64,000 nucleotides of DNA, taken from NCBI RefSeq assembly GCF_014490665.1, contig NZ_CP061038.1, positions 4,424,501-4,488,500 on the forward strand, given 5' to 3'. The translations under genes and the position numbers were made by a program. A model generated the notes under the pieces. The model was not told where the DNA came from. It saw nothing but the letters and a program-made list of their open reading frames with translations, and ran no database searches. This DNA comes from Sphingomonas alpina (lineage in GTDB: Bacteria > Pseudomonadota > Alphaproteobacteria > Sphingomonadales > Sphingomonadaceae). Shown piece by piece: positions 55,401-63,982 of this stretch. The first letter of the stretch is position 1; every line of letters starts with the position of its first letter.

Positions 55401-56081
55401 TCATTGCGGCGCGACCAGCCGGTACCCGACACCGGGTTCGGTCAGGATCAGGCGCGGCGCGCCGGGATCCTCCTCGATCTTCTGACGCAGCAGGCCGACA
55501 TAGACGCGCAGATACTGGCTGTCCGCCGCCTCCGATCCCCAGCCGGCGATCAGCAGCCTTTTGTGGGTGACGACCTGGCCGGCGCTGCCGACCAATGTCT
55601 CGAGCAGCGCGAATTCCTTGGGCGACAATCGCACCGGATCGCCGGCCAGCGCGACATGGCGGGTGGCGAGATCGACCGTGAGCTCGCCATGGCGATAGGC
55701 GCTGCGTGCTTCGCCGCCTGCACCATGCCGCCGCAGTGCGGCACGGATGCGGGCCATCAGCTCGCCAATCTCGAACGGCTTGTTCACATAATCGTCGGCA
55801 CCGCCATCCAGTGCTGCGATCTTCTCGCCCTCCTGGTGCCGCGCGGAAATGACGATGATCGGCACATCGCTGGTCGCGCGCATGGTGGTGATGACCTGCT
55901 GGCCGTCCATGTCGGGAAGACCGAGATCGAGGATGACGATATCGGGCTGCTGCGCGGCCATGGCGGCAATGCCCGACCGCGCATCCATCGCGATGGTGAC
56001 GGTATAGCCGGCCGCGCCCAGCACGGGCCGGAGCACCGCGACCAGCGAGGGTTCATCGTCGATCAGCAGGATATGGCTCAT
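55401..56081 (-). CDS. kdpE: Two-component response regulator, KdpE/OmpR family
   Basis: Response regulator of 226 aa. The receiver domain has D52 in VILDLGLPDMDG as phosphoacceptor, with LLIDDEPSL at the start and VNKPFEIGELMARIRAALRR at its end. The C-terminal OmpR winged helix contains VRLSPKEFALLETLVGSAGQ. It is paired with the overlapping histidine kinase upstream (four-base overlap). The kdpFABC potassium ATPase genes, its usual targets, are not in the window. Confidence 0.9.
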   Translation of the reverse strand: MSHILLIDDEPSLVAVLRPVLGAAGYTVTIAMDARSGIAAMAAQQPDIVILDLGLPDMDGQQVITTMRATSDVPIIVISARHQEGEKIAALDGGADDYVNKPFEIGELMARIRAALRRHGAGGEARSAYRHGELTVDLATRHVALAGDPVRLSPKEFALLETLVGSAGQVVTHKRLLIAGWGSEAADSQYLRVYVGLLRQKIEEDPGAPRLILTEPGVGYRLVAPQ

Positions 56082-57610
56082 GGCCCGGTCGCCTTGCACA
56101 GCGGTAGCTGGATGACGATGCAGCTGCCCTTGTCGCCGATGCCGGGCCGCAGTGCTTCGATCGTGCCGTCAAGCGCTTCGACGAAGCCGCGCGCGATGGC
56201 GAGGCCAAGGCCGCTGCCGCGCGGCGCCACTTCCGAACGCGGGACGCGGTAGAACCGCTCGAACACGCGCTCCAGCTCAGTCGTCGGAATGCCCTCGCCC
56301 TCATCGGCGATCTCGACACGGCAGCGGCCACCGACCTTCTCGGTCCGGATCGCGATCCGCCCCTCGGTCGGGCTGTACAGGATGGCATTGTCGATGACGT
56401 TGATCAGCACCAGTTCGAACAAGGCGGGATTGGCCGCGACGAGCAGGTCTTCGGAACAGTCGGTGCGCAGGATCAGCCGCCCCGGCGTGCGCGCGCGGAC
56501 GCGCTGCAGCGCCGCGCCGATCATCTCCGCCACGCTCAGCACTTGCAATGTGGCGGCGACACCGCCCGCTTCGAGCCGGCTCATCTCGAGCAGGTTCGCA
56601 GTGTAGCGGTTGAGCCGTTCGCAATCCTCGACGATGCCGGCGAGCAGCCGCTTCGACGTTTCGGCATCAAGCTTGTCGCGATACTCGATCAGGCTCGAGG
56701 CGGACGCGCTGATCGCGGTCAGCGGGGTGCGAAAATCATGGCTGACGGACGACAGCAGGGCGGATTTCAGTTCCTCTGCGCGCAGTGCTGCATGGCGTTC
56801 GGTCATCTGTTCGGACAGCAGGGCGCGCTCGGCGGCGAGCGCGACGATATTGCCGCTGGCGTCGAGCAGCGCGTCATCGACCTTGCGGCGCGCCTTTTGC
56901 GCCGGGGCCTGTTCCAGCACGATCGCGCCGAATATGTCGTCCCCGTTCCGCAGCGGATGGATCAGACCGTTTTCCGTTTCAACGGTTTCCCCATCGGCGA
57001 TCGCTGCTTCAGCGGTAACGAGCGTCGCGGCGGCCAGGCCGTCGCTGCCGACTGGCGCCAGCTGGCCCTGGTCGCGGCGCAGCAGCACGGCATTGCCGCC
57101 CATCGTCCGGGCGGCGAAGCCGGACAGGGTCGCGGCGATGTCCTGCTGGCGCAGTGCGGACTGCAGGCTGCGGCTCAGGTCGAGCAGGCTGCGCAACCGC
57201 TCATTGCTGTCGCGTGCCGCCTCGGCATGGTCGCGCAGCCGCCCCGCCAGGATGCCGGTGACCACGGCGCACAGGTTGAAGATCACCAGCGGGGCGACGT
57301 CGCGGCCGGTGGCGAGACGAAAGGTCAGTTCGGGTTCGGTCAGGTAGAAATTATAGGTCAGGAAGGCGACGACCGCGGCGGCGAGCGCGCAGATCAGGCC
57401 GCCAAAGGCCCCGGCAATGGTGATGCCGAGCACGAAGATCAGCGCGGCGGCGACCTCGCCATAATAATGGCCGACCAGCGCAGCGCCCGCGGCGGTGACC
57501 GCGATGATTGCCACGGTCGAGAGAAATTCGCGGCGATCGGGCAGCGCGGAGATCGTGCCGATCAGATTGGGATAGGGCGCGCGTCGCGCAGGGGTCGCGG
57601 TTCTCATCAT
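56078..57610 (-). CDS. Sensor histidine kinase, KdpD-like without the N-terminal sensor domain
   Basis: Protein of 510 aa. It begins almost directly with the four-helix DUF4118 membrane domain (about 30-125), then a GAF-like domain (about 145-265), HisKA with phosphorylated H291 in SSVSHDFRTPL, and an HATPase_c domain (VLINVIDNAILYSP, GSGLGLAIARGFVEALDG). Full KdpD has some 400 residues of KdpD/Usp domains before the membrane part; these are absent. The membrane and catalytic halves still match KdpD. Start ATG at 57610; a second ATG follows directly. Confidence 0.88.
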   Translation of the reverse strand: MMRTATPARRAPYPNLIGTISALPDRREFLSTVAIIAVTAAGAALVGHYYGEVAAALIFVLGITIAGAFGGLICALAAAVVAFLTYNFYLTEPELTFRLATGRDVAPLVIFNLCAVVTGILAGRLRDHAEAARDSNERLRSLLDLSRSLQSALRQQDIAATLSGFAARTMGGNAVLLRRDQGQLAPVGSDGLAAATLVTAEAAIADGETVETENGLIHPLRNGDDIFGAIVLEQAPAQKARRKVDDALLDASGNIVALAAERALLSEQMTERHAALRAEELKSALLSSVSHDFRTPLTAISASASSLIEYRDKLDAETSKRLLAGIVEDCERLNRYTANLLEMSRLEAGGVAATLQVLSVAEMIGAALQRVRARTPGRLILRTDCSEDLLVAANPALFELVLINVIDNAILYSPTEGRIAIRTEKVGGRCRVEIADEGEGIPTTELERVFERFYRVPRSEVAPRGSGLGLAIARGFVEALDGTIEALRPGIGDKGSCIVIQLPLCKATGP

Positions 57611-57775
57611 TCACTCTCTGGTCCACGGCGGCGGGTCGGGGCTGTATAGACCCACCGCCGTGGTGAGGTGCCATCGGAACCGGCCCGAGCCTGAGGGGGC
57701 GCCCGGCCGGCCCGATGGGCCGTGGTGATGATTGTCGTCGCCGGGCGGCGGGGTCCATGCATAAAAATATTATAG
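57611..57775 (-). promoter_or_regulatory. Structured leader and possible promoter of the kinase gene
   Basis: On the minus strand TATAAT at 57769-57774 is a good -10 candidate with only a weak -35. Downstream, a strong hairpin (57623-57631 with 57655-57663, inner stem 57633-57637 with 57649-57653) lies just before the kinase start, within a GC-rich 150-base leader. It might attenuate or protect the mRNA. No known riboswitch is recognised. Confidence 0.35.
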
Positions 57776-57798
57776 TAACGCACCGTCTGGTTCGCGAC

Positions 57799-59091
57799 CT
57801 ACCCTGGCGCCGGACCGGCCGGCAGGCTGGCGACATGATAGGAGGCGATCGCGCCGTCCAATATGTCGGACCAGCGATAGCCGCAGGCAGCGCGGTGTGC
57901 CGCCCGACCCAGCGCGGCGCGCTCGCCGCGGCGGAGCATCAGCTCCATCGCCGCATCGGCCAGGTCGGCTGGATTCGGGGCGACGAGCCGGCCGGTCATG
58001 CGGTCGTCGATCAGCGCGCGCGCACTGCCGACATTGGCGCTGACAATGGCGAGGCCCGCGGCCATCGCCTCGAGATTGACGTTGCCGAACGCCTCGGTGA
58101 CGCTGGGGTTGATCAGGATATCGGCACTGGCGACCGCGCGGCCGAGCTGCTGTCCCTCGAGGTGGCCGGCAAAGACGGCATCGCCGAGCCGGTCGCGGAA
58201 ATGCTGCTCCGCCGGGCCCATCCCGACCACCAGCGCGCGTGCCCGGTGTCCGCGCCGGCGCAGCTCGCCGACCGTATCGGCGAAGACGTCCAGACCCTTT
58301 TCCAGGACCAGCCGGCCGAAGAAGAGCAGGACCATATCCTCGTCGGCGAAACCCTGCGCCCGGCGCCAAGCCGGATCGCGCAGGGCGGGCGTGAATGTCT
58401 CGGTGTCGACGCCGCGCCCCCATAGCCGGATCGCGCCGGGCTCGACCCCCATCTCTTCAAGGCCGGCGGCTTCGAACCGGTTCGGAGCCAGCACCATGTC
58501 GCAGCCGCGATAGAAATGCGACAGCAACGCCGTCGCCGGGCGGCGCAGCAGCCCCAGGCCATAATAGGCGAAATAGGTGTCGAAGCGGGTATGCAGGCTC
58601 GCCACCACCGGAACGCCCATCGACCGGGCGAATCGGCGCGCCTTCATGTTGAGCAGGTCCGGCGCCGAGAGATGCACGATATTGGGGGCGAAGCGCCGGA
58701 TATCGTCGCGGATGCGTGCCGGCAGGCCCGTCGCCAGCCGATACTCGGGACGCCCCGGGATCGCGATCGACGGGACCGGGACAAGGTCGCCGGCCGGGGC
58801 GAATGCCGGTACCGGCGCCGCCGGCGAATAGATTCGGACAGCCGCGCCGCGGTCGAGCAGGTGCGCCACGAGTCGGTTGAGCGCCTTGTTGGCGCCGTCG
58901 CGGACGCAGTTATAGTTTCCGGAGAACAAGGCGACGCGCAAGCCATCCGCGCGCACGCCGGGACCTGGCCCGGCGATCTCCGCGCCGCGCGGTAAGGCCG
59001 CGCCGTGATCGAACAGTTTCGAACTGGCCGGCCGGTGCCTGGCATAGGCGCTGAGGTCGATTCCACCCCTGGCGGTTGCGGAGGCTCGCAT
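57799..59091 (-). CDS. Glycosyltransferase family 4 protein
   Basis: GT-B glycosyltransferase of 430 aa. LRVALFSGNYNCVRDGANKA opens the N-domain; the C-domain has LLFFGRLVLEKGLDVFADTV and the conserved EAFGNVNLEAMAAG (E-x7-E motif). It resembles GDP-mannose- or UDP-sugar-dependent alpha-mannosyl/glucosyltransferases of the SQD2/MgtA kind. Donor and acceptor are unknown; a glycolipid acceptor is plausible. The ATG at 59091 is chosen; an ATG 18 codons upstream is possible. Confidence 0.85.
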   Translation of the reverse strand: MRASATARGGIDLSAYARHRPASSKLFDHGAALPRGAEIAGPGPGVRADGLRVALFSGNYNCVRDGANKALNRLVAHLLDRGAAVRIYSPAAPVPAFAPAGDLVPVPSIAIPGRPEYRLATGLPARIRDDIRRFAPNIVHLSAPDLLNMKARRFARSMGVPVVASLHTRFDTYFAYYGLGLLRRPATALLSHFYRGCDMVLAPNRFEAAGLEEMGVEPGAIRLWGRGVDTETFTPALRDPAWRRAQGFADEDMVLLFFGRLVLEKGLDVFADTVGELRRRGHRARALVVGMGPAEQHFRDRLGDAVFAGHLEGQQLGRAVASADILINPSVTEAFGNVNLEAMAAGLAIVSANVGSARALIDDRMTGRLVAPNPADLADAAMELMLRRGERAALGRAAHRAACGYRWSDILDGAIASYHVASLPAGPAPG

Positions 59092-59250
59092 GTCAGCCTC
59101 TCTTTGCCGGGAACATTGCGGACAGGTTGCGCCGGTGGCGTCCAACAGGGTCGATCATACGCTTTACTCGCCTTGAAACTGGCGAGTGGACCTAAACCCG
59201 GGCGTGGACGCGGCGTTATTATGGAATTTTTATGCCGCTGCCGACGCGGA

Positions 59251-59829
59251 TCAGCCGAGGAAATTGCTCAATATGTCGGGATGGAACGCCCATCCGGCAA
59301 AACCGCACACGCCCATGAAGATGCCGAACGCGCCGAACGCCCATGACGCGGCGACCAGGCCGAAACTCTCGGTCAGCGCGGCGACCGCGGCGAGCGAGAT
59401 CGCGGTCGAGATCAGCGCTTCGCTCGCGTCGAATTGATCGTCATGGACGTTGAGCGCGTCATATTGATCGGCGAACCCCTGTGCCTCCCGCGCGAGCTTC
59501 GGCGCCTCGGCGTGATATTTGGCGATCTTCGCATCGGTCTCGGCAAGCGTGGCGGCCGCAACTTTCGCCGAGGGAAGAGCGGGCGAAAATGTGGCGGCCA
59601 GGATCGCGATCTCGCTGCGCGCGGTCTCGGCGATATGCGTCTTGGTCTTGGTCGCCTGATATTCGCCCCAGCGATCGACCGAATCCGCCTTGGCCTGCTG
59701 CATCGCCTGCACGATGTTGCCATCCTTGATGTTGCCCAGTCCCATGAACACCGACAGGATCACGACGGTGATCGCGACCCAGCGGTTCAGGCGCTTGTCC
59801 TTGGCTTCGGCGGTGACTTCGACTTCCAT
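59251..59829 (-). CDS. DUF4337 family membrane protein
   Basis: Protein of 192 aa with an N-terminal membrane segment (RWVAITVVILSVFMGLGNIK), a long coiled-coil-like region of alternating charge (about 50-135) and a pair of C-terminal segments (LISTAISLAAVAALTESFGL, AFGIFMGVCGFAGWAF). This is the DUF4337 layout; the function is unknown. The ATG at 59829 is chosen, with GGAGAAATCCC upstream. Confidence 0.86.
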   Translation of the reverse strand: MEVEVTAEAKDKRLNRWVAITVVILSVFMGLGNIKDGNIVQAMQQAKADSVDRWGEYQATKTKTHIAETARSEIAILAATFSPALPSAKVAAATLAETDAKIAKYHAEAPKLAREAQGFADQYDALNVHDDQFDASEALISTAISLAAVAALTESFGLVAASWAFGAFGIFMGVCGFAGWAFHPDILSNFLG

Positions 59830-59925
59830 GGGATTTCTCCATCCTCGCGCCGGATGTCGGTCCGCTGAGCGCCATTCGCCAATGAATTTTTCGTCATGAA
59901 AGCGTGCGGCGACATCCATCCCGCA

Positions 59926-60675
59926 TCAAACGGTGACGCCGCCCGACACGGTCAGCACCTGGCCGGACACGAACCCGGCCGCCTCGCTGACGAAATAGGA
60001 TACGGCATGCGCGATATCGGCGGGGCTTCCGGCCCGGCGCACCGGGATCCGTGAGACCGCGTCGGTCAGGTGATCCTCCAGCGTCAGGCCGCGCCGCGCG
60101 GCGGTGGCGTCGGTCATTGCCGTCACGATCAGCCCCGGTGCGACGACGTTGGCGGTGATGCCGAATGGCCCCAGTTCGACCGCGAGCGATTTGATGAAGC
60201 CGTGCGTGCCCGCCTTGGCCGCGCAATAATTGGCGCGACCCGCATGGCCCTGCGCGGAAATGCTCGAGATGTTGACCACCCGGCCCCATCCGGCAGCGAT
60301 CATGTGCGGCAGCATCGCTTTGGTCATCAGGAAGGAGCCGCGCAAATGGACGTTCTGCATGGCGTCCCAATCGTCGATCGACATATCGGCGAACGGCACG
60401 TCGCGTGCGAACCCCGCATTGTTGACCAGTATGGTCGGCGCACCCAGCTCCGACGTGATGCGAGTGACGGCATCCGCCACGGCATCGGGATTCGCGACAT
60501 CCGCGGCGACGGCAGCTGCCCTGGCGTCCGGGCCCAGCCCCGCCGCCGCTGCCCGGCATCCTTCTGGATCGATGTCGATCAGCCCGACCGCATATCCGTC
60601 CGCGCTCAGGCGTCGTGCGACCCCGAGCCCGATGCCATGAGCTGCACCGGTGACGATCGCGGTTCGATAACGCAT
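59926..60675 (-). CDS. Short-chain dehydrogenase/reductase (3-oxoacyl-ACP reductase-like)
   Basis: SDR of 249 aa. The cofactor motif is AIVTGAAHGIGLGVARRL (TGxxxGIG) at residues 7-24, NNAG at 85-88, catalytic S138 region (NISSIS) and Y150-xxx-K154 in NYCAAKAG. DIDPEGCR after strand 2 suggests NAD rather than NADP. It could act in acyl or sugar metabolism. The ATG at 60675 is chosen (MRYRTAIVTG); one seven codons upstream is possible. Confidence 0.88.
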   Translation of the reverse strand: MRYRTAIVTGAAHGIGLGVARRLSADGYAVGLIDIDPEGCRAAAAGLGPDARAAAVAADVANPDAVADAVTRITSELGAPTILVNNAGFARDVPFADMSIDDWDAMQNVHLRGSFLMTKAMLPHMIAAGWGRVVNISSISAQGHAGRANYCAAKAGTHGFIKSLAVELGPFGITANVVAPGLIVTAMTDATAARRGLTLEDHLTDAVSRIPVRRAGSPADIAHAVSYFVSEAAGFVSGQVLTVSGGVTV

Positions 60676-60796
60676 GGTTCGGATCTTCCTGGGCATGACG
60701 GCTAGGGAACCCGGCCGACGATGTCCAAATCGATCGAGCCTGTAAACGGCCCAAGTCGGGCGTTTACCCGGCGGGGTTTCGCGCTAATCTGGGACC

Positions 60797-61597
60797 ATGA
60801 CCAAAGCATCTATTCGCGCCGGCATCGGCGGCTGGACCTATGAGCCATGGCGCGGCACATTCTTTCCCGACAAGTGGCCGCAGAAGCGCGAGCTGGAATA
60901 TGCCGCGAGCAAGATGACCGCGATCGAGGTCAACGGCACTTATTATAGCGGGTTCAAGCCGGCGACGTTCGAGGGCTGGGCCAAGGCCGCGCCCGACGGT
61001 TTCGTCTTCACGCTGAAGGCGTCGCGTTTCTGCACCAACCGCAAGATCCTGGCCGAGGCGGGCGAGTCGATCGCGCGCTTCACCGGCCAGGGCATTGTCG
61101 AGCTTGGCGACAAGCTCGGCCCGATCCTGTGGCAGTTCATGGCGACCAAGAAATTCGACGCCGACGATTTCGGCGCGTTCCTGAAATTGCTGCCGGCCAG
61201 CCAGGATGGGGTGACGCTGCGCCATGCGGTGCAGGTGCGGCACGAAAGCTTCGCGGTGCCCGAATTCATCGAGCTGTGCCGCGCCGCCGGGGTGGCGATC
61301 GTCTATGCCGATTCCGCCGACTATCCGGCGATCGCCGATGTCAGCGGGGATTTCGTCTATGCCCGGCTCGAAAATGCGCAGGAAGAGGTCGCGACCGGCT
61401 ATACCGATGCGGAGCTCGACCGCTGGGCCGATGCCGCGCGGACCTGGGCGGCGGGCGGCCAACCCGATGGCCTGCCCTATACCGGATCGGCACCGCCAAA
61501 AGCGATGCCGCGCGACAGCTTCATCTTCTTCATCAACGGCGCCAAGGTCCGCGCCCCGGCCGGCGCGATGGCGCTGATCGATCGGATCAGGGAGTAG
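60797..61597 (+). CDS. DUF72 family protein
   Basis: Protein of 266 aa of the DUF72/YecE TIM-barrel family: RAGIGGWTYEPWRGTFFPDK near the start, TAIEVNGTYYSGFKPATFEG, then FTLKASRFCTNRK. Function unknown. ATG at 60797. It stands alone, divergent from the SDR gene across a 120-base gap. Confidence 0.93.
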   Translation: MTKASIRAGIGGWTYEPWRGTFFPDKWPQKRELEYAASKMTAIEVNGTYYSGFKPATFEGWAKAAPDGFVFTLKASRFCTNRKILAEAGESIARFTGQGIVELGDKLGPILWQFMATKKFDADDFGAFLKLLPASQDGVTLRHAVQVRHESFAVPEFIELCRAAGVAIVYADSADYPAIADVSGDFVYARLENAQEEVATGYTDAELDRWADAARTWAAGGQPDGLPYTGSAPPKAMPRDSFIFFINGAKVRAPAGAMALIDRIRE

Positions 61598-61618
61598 CGG
61601 CCGGCCGCCGGCACAACC

Positions 61619-62170
61619 CTATTCGAAGATCGTCACTTCGTCGGGTCGGATCGAGGCCAGCTTCTCGACCATCGGTGCAGTGCCGTGCACGTCGCGCCGG
61701 GTCGCGACGAACCGTTCGCTTTCCAGTCTCTCCGAATAGCTCCGCACGAACAGGCCGACATGCCGGAGCGCGAGCTGCGCCTTCAGATCGGTGACGATCG
61801 CCGCCCATTGATCGAGGCTGTCCGGACCGCGTTTCGCCGGCCGTTCGGTTGCCTTGCGGCGCTCCTCGATCACTCGCGCGATCTTGGTTTCCGACCATTT
61901 CTTGCGCCGCAGCCGTGCCGCTTCTCTCCGCAGTGCCGCTTCTCTCCGCAGTGCCGCTTCCCGCTCTTCCGCCGTCCTGGGCACCCGCGCGAGTACCGTG
62001 CCGCAATCGCACGTGCCGTTCGCGGTCAGGAACTGATACTCGCCCTCCTCCAGCAGTCTGGCGATCGATGGATTGTCGATCGGCGTCGCGACGCGGTTAT
62101 GATTGCGCATCACGGCATCGACTGCATCGCGATCCTGTGTGGGGACAACCAGGGTGACATAGTGGCACAT
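61619..62170 (-). CDS. Hypothetical protein with a CxC motif and charged linker
   Basis: Protein of 183 aa starting MCHYVTLVVPTQDRDAVDAV, with TANGTCDCGTVLARV around residues 49-63. A long alpha-helical charged stretch (about 65-115) contains a tandem REAALR duplication. The cysteines could bind a metal. I recognise no family; the start MCHYVTL is clear. It ends 22 bases before the end of the DUF72 gene with which it converges. Confidence 0.68.
   Translation of the reverse strand: MCHYVTLVVPTQDRDAVDAVMRNHNRVATPIDNPSIARLLEEGEYQFLTANGTCDCGTVLARVPRTAEEREAALRREAALRREAARLRRKKWSETKIARVIEERRKATERPAKRGPDSLDQWAAIVTDLKAQLALRHVGLFVRSYSERLESERFVATRRDVHGTAPMVEKLASIRPDEVTIFE
61922..61957 (+). repeat. 18-bp tandem duplication in the hypothetical gene
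   Basis: TTCTCTCCGCAGTGCCGC is repeated exactly (61922-61939, 61940-61957), in frame, encoding REAALR twice on the minus strand. It sits within a helical charged linker. Confidence 0.9.
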
Positions 62171-62220
62171 TCACACCAGCCTAACGGGCCGGGCGCCCCT
62201 TCGCAAAGTCCGGGCAGGGA

Positions 62221-62871
62221 TTACCGCGCCGAGCTGCCCGGTACGGTCGGCGGCACCGGCACGAGTTCATAGACGTCGAGCAATGCGCCCTTGCCGGCCT
62301 GAGTCAGAGCCAGCCGCCAGCGGAACGGCGCAACCCTTTCGATCACGCCGGCGACGTCGCGCGCCGGATCATGGCCATAGGACGGGGCGATCTTTTCGCT
62401 GCCGTTGCGGAACGTGCCGAGAAAGACCTGGCGCTTGCTGGTGTCGGCATAGAGCCAGCCGCCGGGCAGGATGGTGCCCGTCTGCTTGGTGAAGGACAGG
62501 CTCTTGGTGTCCCCCTCCACATAGCAGATATCGGGGGCGAAGCTTGTGAAGGCGGCGCGTCCGCCGAACCGGATCAGGCGGCAGCGATACGGCCCCGGTG
62601 GCAGCGCGGGCAGGTCGAGCGCCGCGTCGGGCTGAACCAGCGGCCCCTCGGCCGCCAGCTTGCCGGCCAGACGTTTCGGCACGGCGGCGCGGGCCTTGGC
62701 CCAACGTTCCGGCAGCGCGTTGATCCGCTCCAGATCCGCCGCGGTGGCGACCGATTCCCAACCTGAAGTCTGGGCCGATGCATCGACGACGACGCTCGTA
62801 TGCCCCCGCGTCGTCGCGCAACCGGCGGTCAGCGATCCGAAAAGGGCAAGCGTCAACAGAGCACGATTCAT
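62221..62871 (-). CDS. DUF4893 family lipoprotein
   Basis: Protein of 216 aa with signal peptide and lipobox TAGC (near residue 18). The mature part has ERINALPERWAKARA, ALDLPALPPGPYRCRLIRFG and WLYADTSKRQVFLGTF, matching DUF4893. Its role is unknown; probably envelope-associated. ATG at 62871; a further ATG ten codons upstream is possible. Confidence 0.85.
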   Translation of the reverse strand: MNRALLTLALFGSLTAGCATTRGHTSVVVDASAQTSGWESVATAADLERINALPERWAKARAAVPKRLAGKLAAEGPLVQPDAALDLPALPPGPYRCRLIRFGGRAAFTSFAPDICYVEGDTKSLSFTKQTGTILPGGWLYADTSKRQVFLGTFRNGSEKIAPSYGHDPARDVAGVIERVAPFRWRLALTQAGKGALLDVYELVPVPPTVPGSSAR

Positions 62872-62955
62872 GTCGGCTGGTCCTTCAGCGGTAAAGTACA
62901 AACTCCGCCACAGCGAAGGGGTGCCAGCGGGTTAACAACCGGTATGCCGAGATGG

Positions 62956-62970
62956 TTAACAAAAGGTAAA
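62956..62970 (-). promoter_or_regulatory. Possible CtrA half-site pair
   Basis: TTTA-N7-TTAA on the minus strand, one base from the CtrA consensus TTAA-N7-TTAA, about 85 bases before the DUF4893 start. A second TTAAC lies at 62932-62936. Weak evidence on its own. Confidence 0.3.
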
Positions 62971-63079
62971 CGATGTTAGTCGCGCGCGACCAGCCGATGC
63001 GAAAACGGCTCGCCGAGCGACGAGCCGAAGGATGTGGATCGGGTAATGAGCCGGTCGGCCCGAAATGGGGGCGGTGGCG

Positions 63080-63982
63080 TCAGCCTGCCGGGGCGGCCGG
63101 ATCATTGTCCGGCAGGTCGGCGGCGCCCGACTGGCCGAGGATCGCGGCAGCCTCGATCGTGTCGAGCGCGCGGCGCGCGCCGATATAGCGCCGCGCGGCG
63201 GCGGTCCAGCGCGTCGCCTGGGCCGCGCCCGGCATCCGCGCCACTTCGGCCAGCGCCGCCTCGACCTTATTCTGTTCAAGCATCTGCTTGGCGCGGGCGA
63301 GCCGGTCGACCGGCAGCGGCGAAGGCGTGGTCGCGCGGTGCAACACCACCAGATTGCCGAGTTCGCGGCGGAAACTGGTCCACCATCCGGTGCTTCGCGC
63401 GCCGGTCACCAGTTCGGGCGTGATGCCGTCGAGCCCGGCGCGCAGTTCGGCGATCGTCACCGGCTCGCGCGCGGCCTGCAGGATCGCCGCCACCGCGCGC
63501 GGCTGGGTGGTACCGAAACGCGCGCGCAGATGTTGTTCGACATAGCCGAGCGACAGGCCGCGATCGAGCGCGCGGCGCGCGGCGAAGGCGATCATCATGC
63601 CTTCCGCGCGGGTCGCATAGCCCGATGCCGCCTGCGCGTCGCTGCTGACCCGTGCCGTCCGCGCCTCCAGATCGGTGAGCCGGGCGGCAAGGTCGGTTTC
63701 GCGCGACGACAGCGCGTTAAGGTCGATCACCGGCGCGGTCGCGATCGGTGCGCCGGCCGCCGGGACCACGACCACGGGCAATTGCCCCTTGGGTACCGCA
63801 GCGACGTTCTGCGCGGGAAACCAGCGGCTTTGATAATGCAGCACCGCGGCCGTCACGGTCAGCCCGCCGAGGAACGCCAGCACGGCGATGATCGCAAGAC
63901 TGCGCCGTGAGGATCGGGGCGAGAACCCGGCGGCGGCCGTCACGGGTGCCGGGGCAATGGGATTGATCGGCATGTCGGTCAT
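63080..63982 (-). CDS. HemX/mitofilin-like membrane protein (COG4223 type)
   Basis: Protein of 300 aa with one membrane segment near residues 28-50 (SLAIIAVLAFLGGLTVTAAV), a short coiled-coil region (about 90-110) and a long alpha-helical periplasmic domain. Alphaproteobacterial relatives are often encoded directly after hemD. The minus-strand bases up to 64000 read A-G-I-R-R-T-stop overlapping this gene's ATG, which would fit a hemD 3' end just outside the window. The function is unknown. An ATG three codons later is an alternative start. Confidence 0.78.
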   Translation of the reverse strand: MTDMPINPIAPAPVTAAAGFSPRSSRRSLAIIAVLAFLGGLTVTAAVLHYQSRWFPAQNVAAVPKGQLPVVVVPAAGAPIATAPVIDLNALSSRETDLAARLTDLEARTARVSSDAQAASGYATRAEGMMIAFAARRALDRGLSLGYVEQHLRARFGTTQPRAVAAILQAAREPVTIAELRAGLDGITPELVTGARSTGWWTSFRRELGNLVVLHRATTPSPLPVDRLARAKQMLEQNKVEAALAEVARMPGAAQATRWTAAARRYIGARRALDTIEAAAILGQSGAADLPDNDPAAPAG

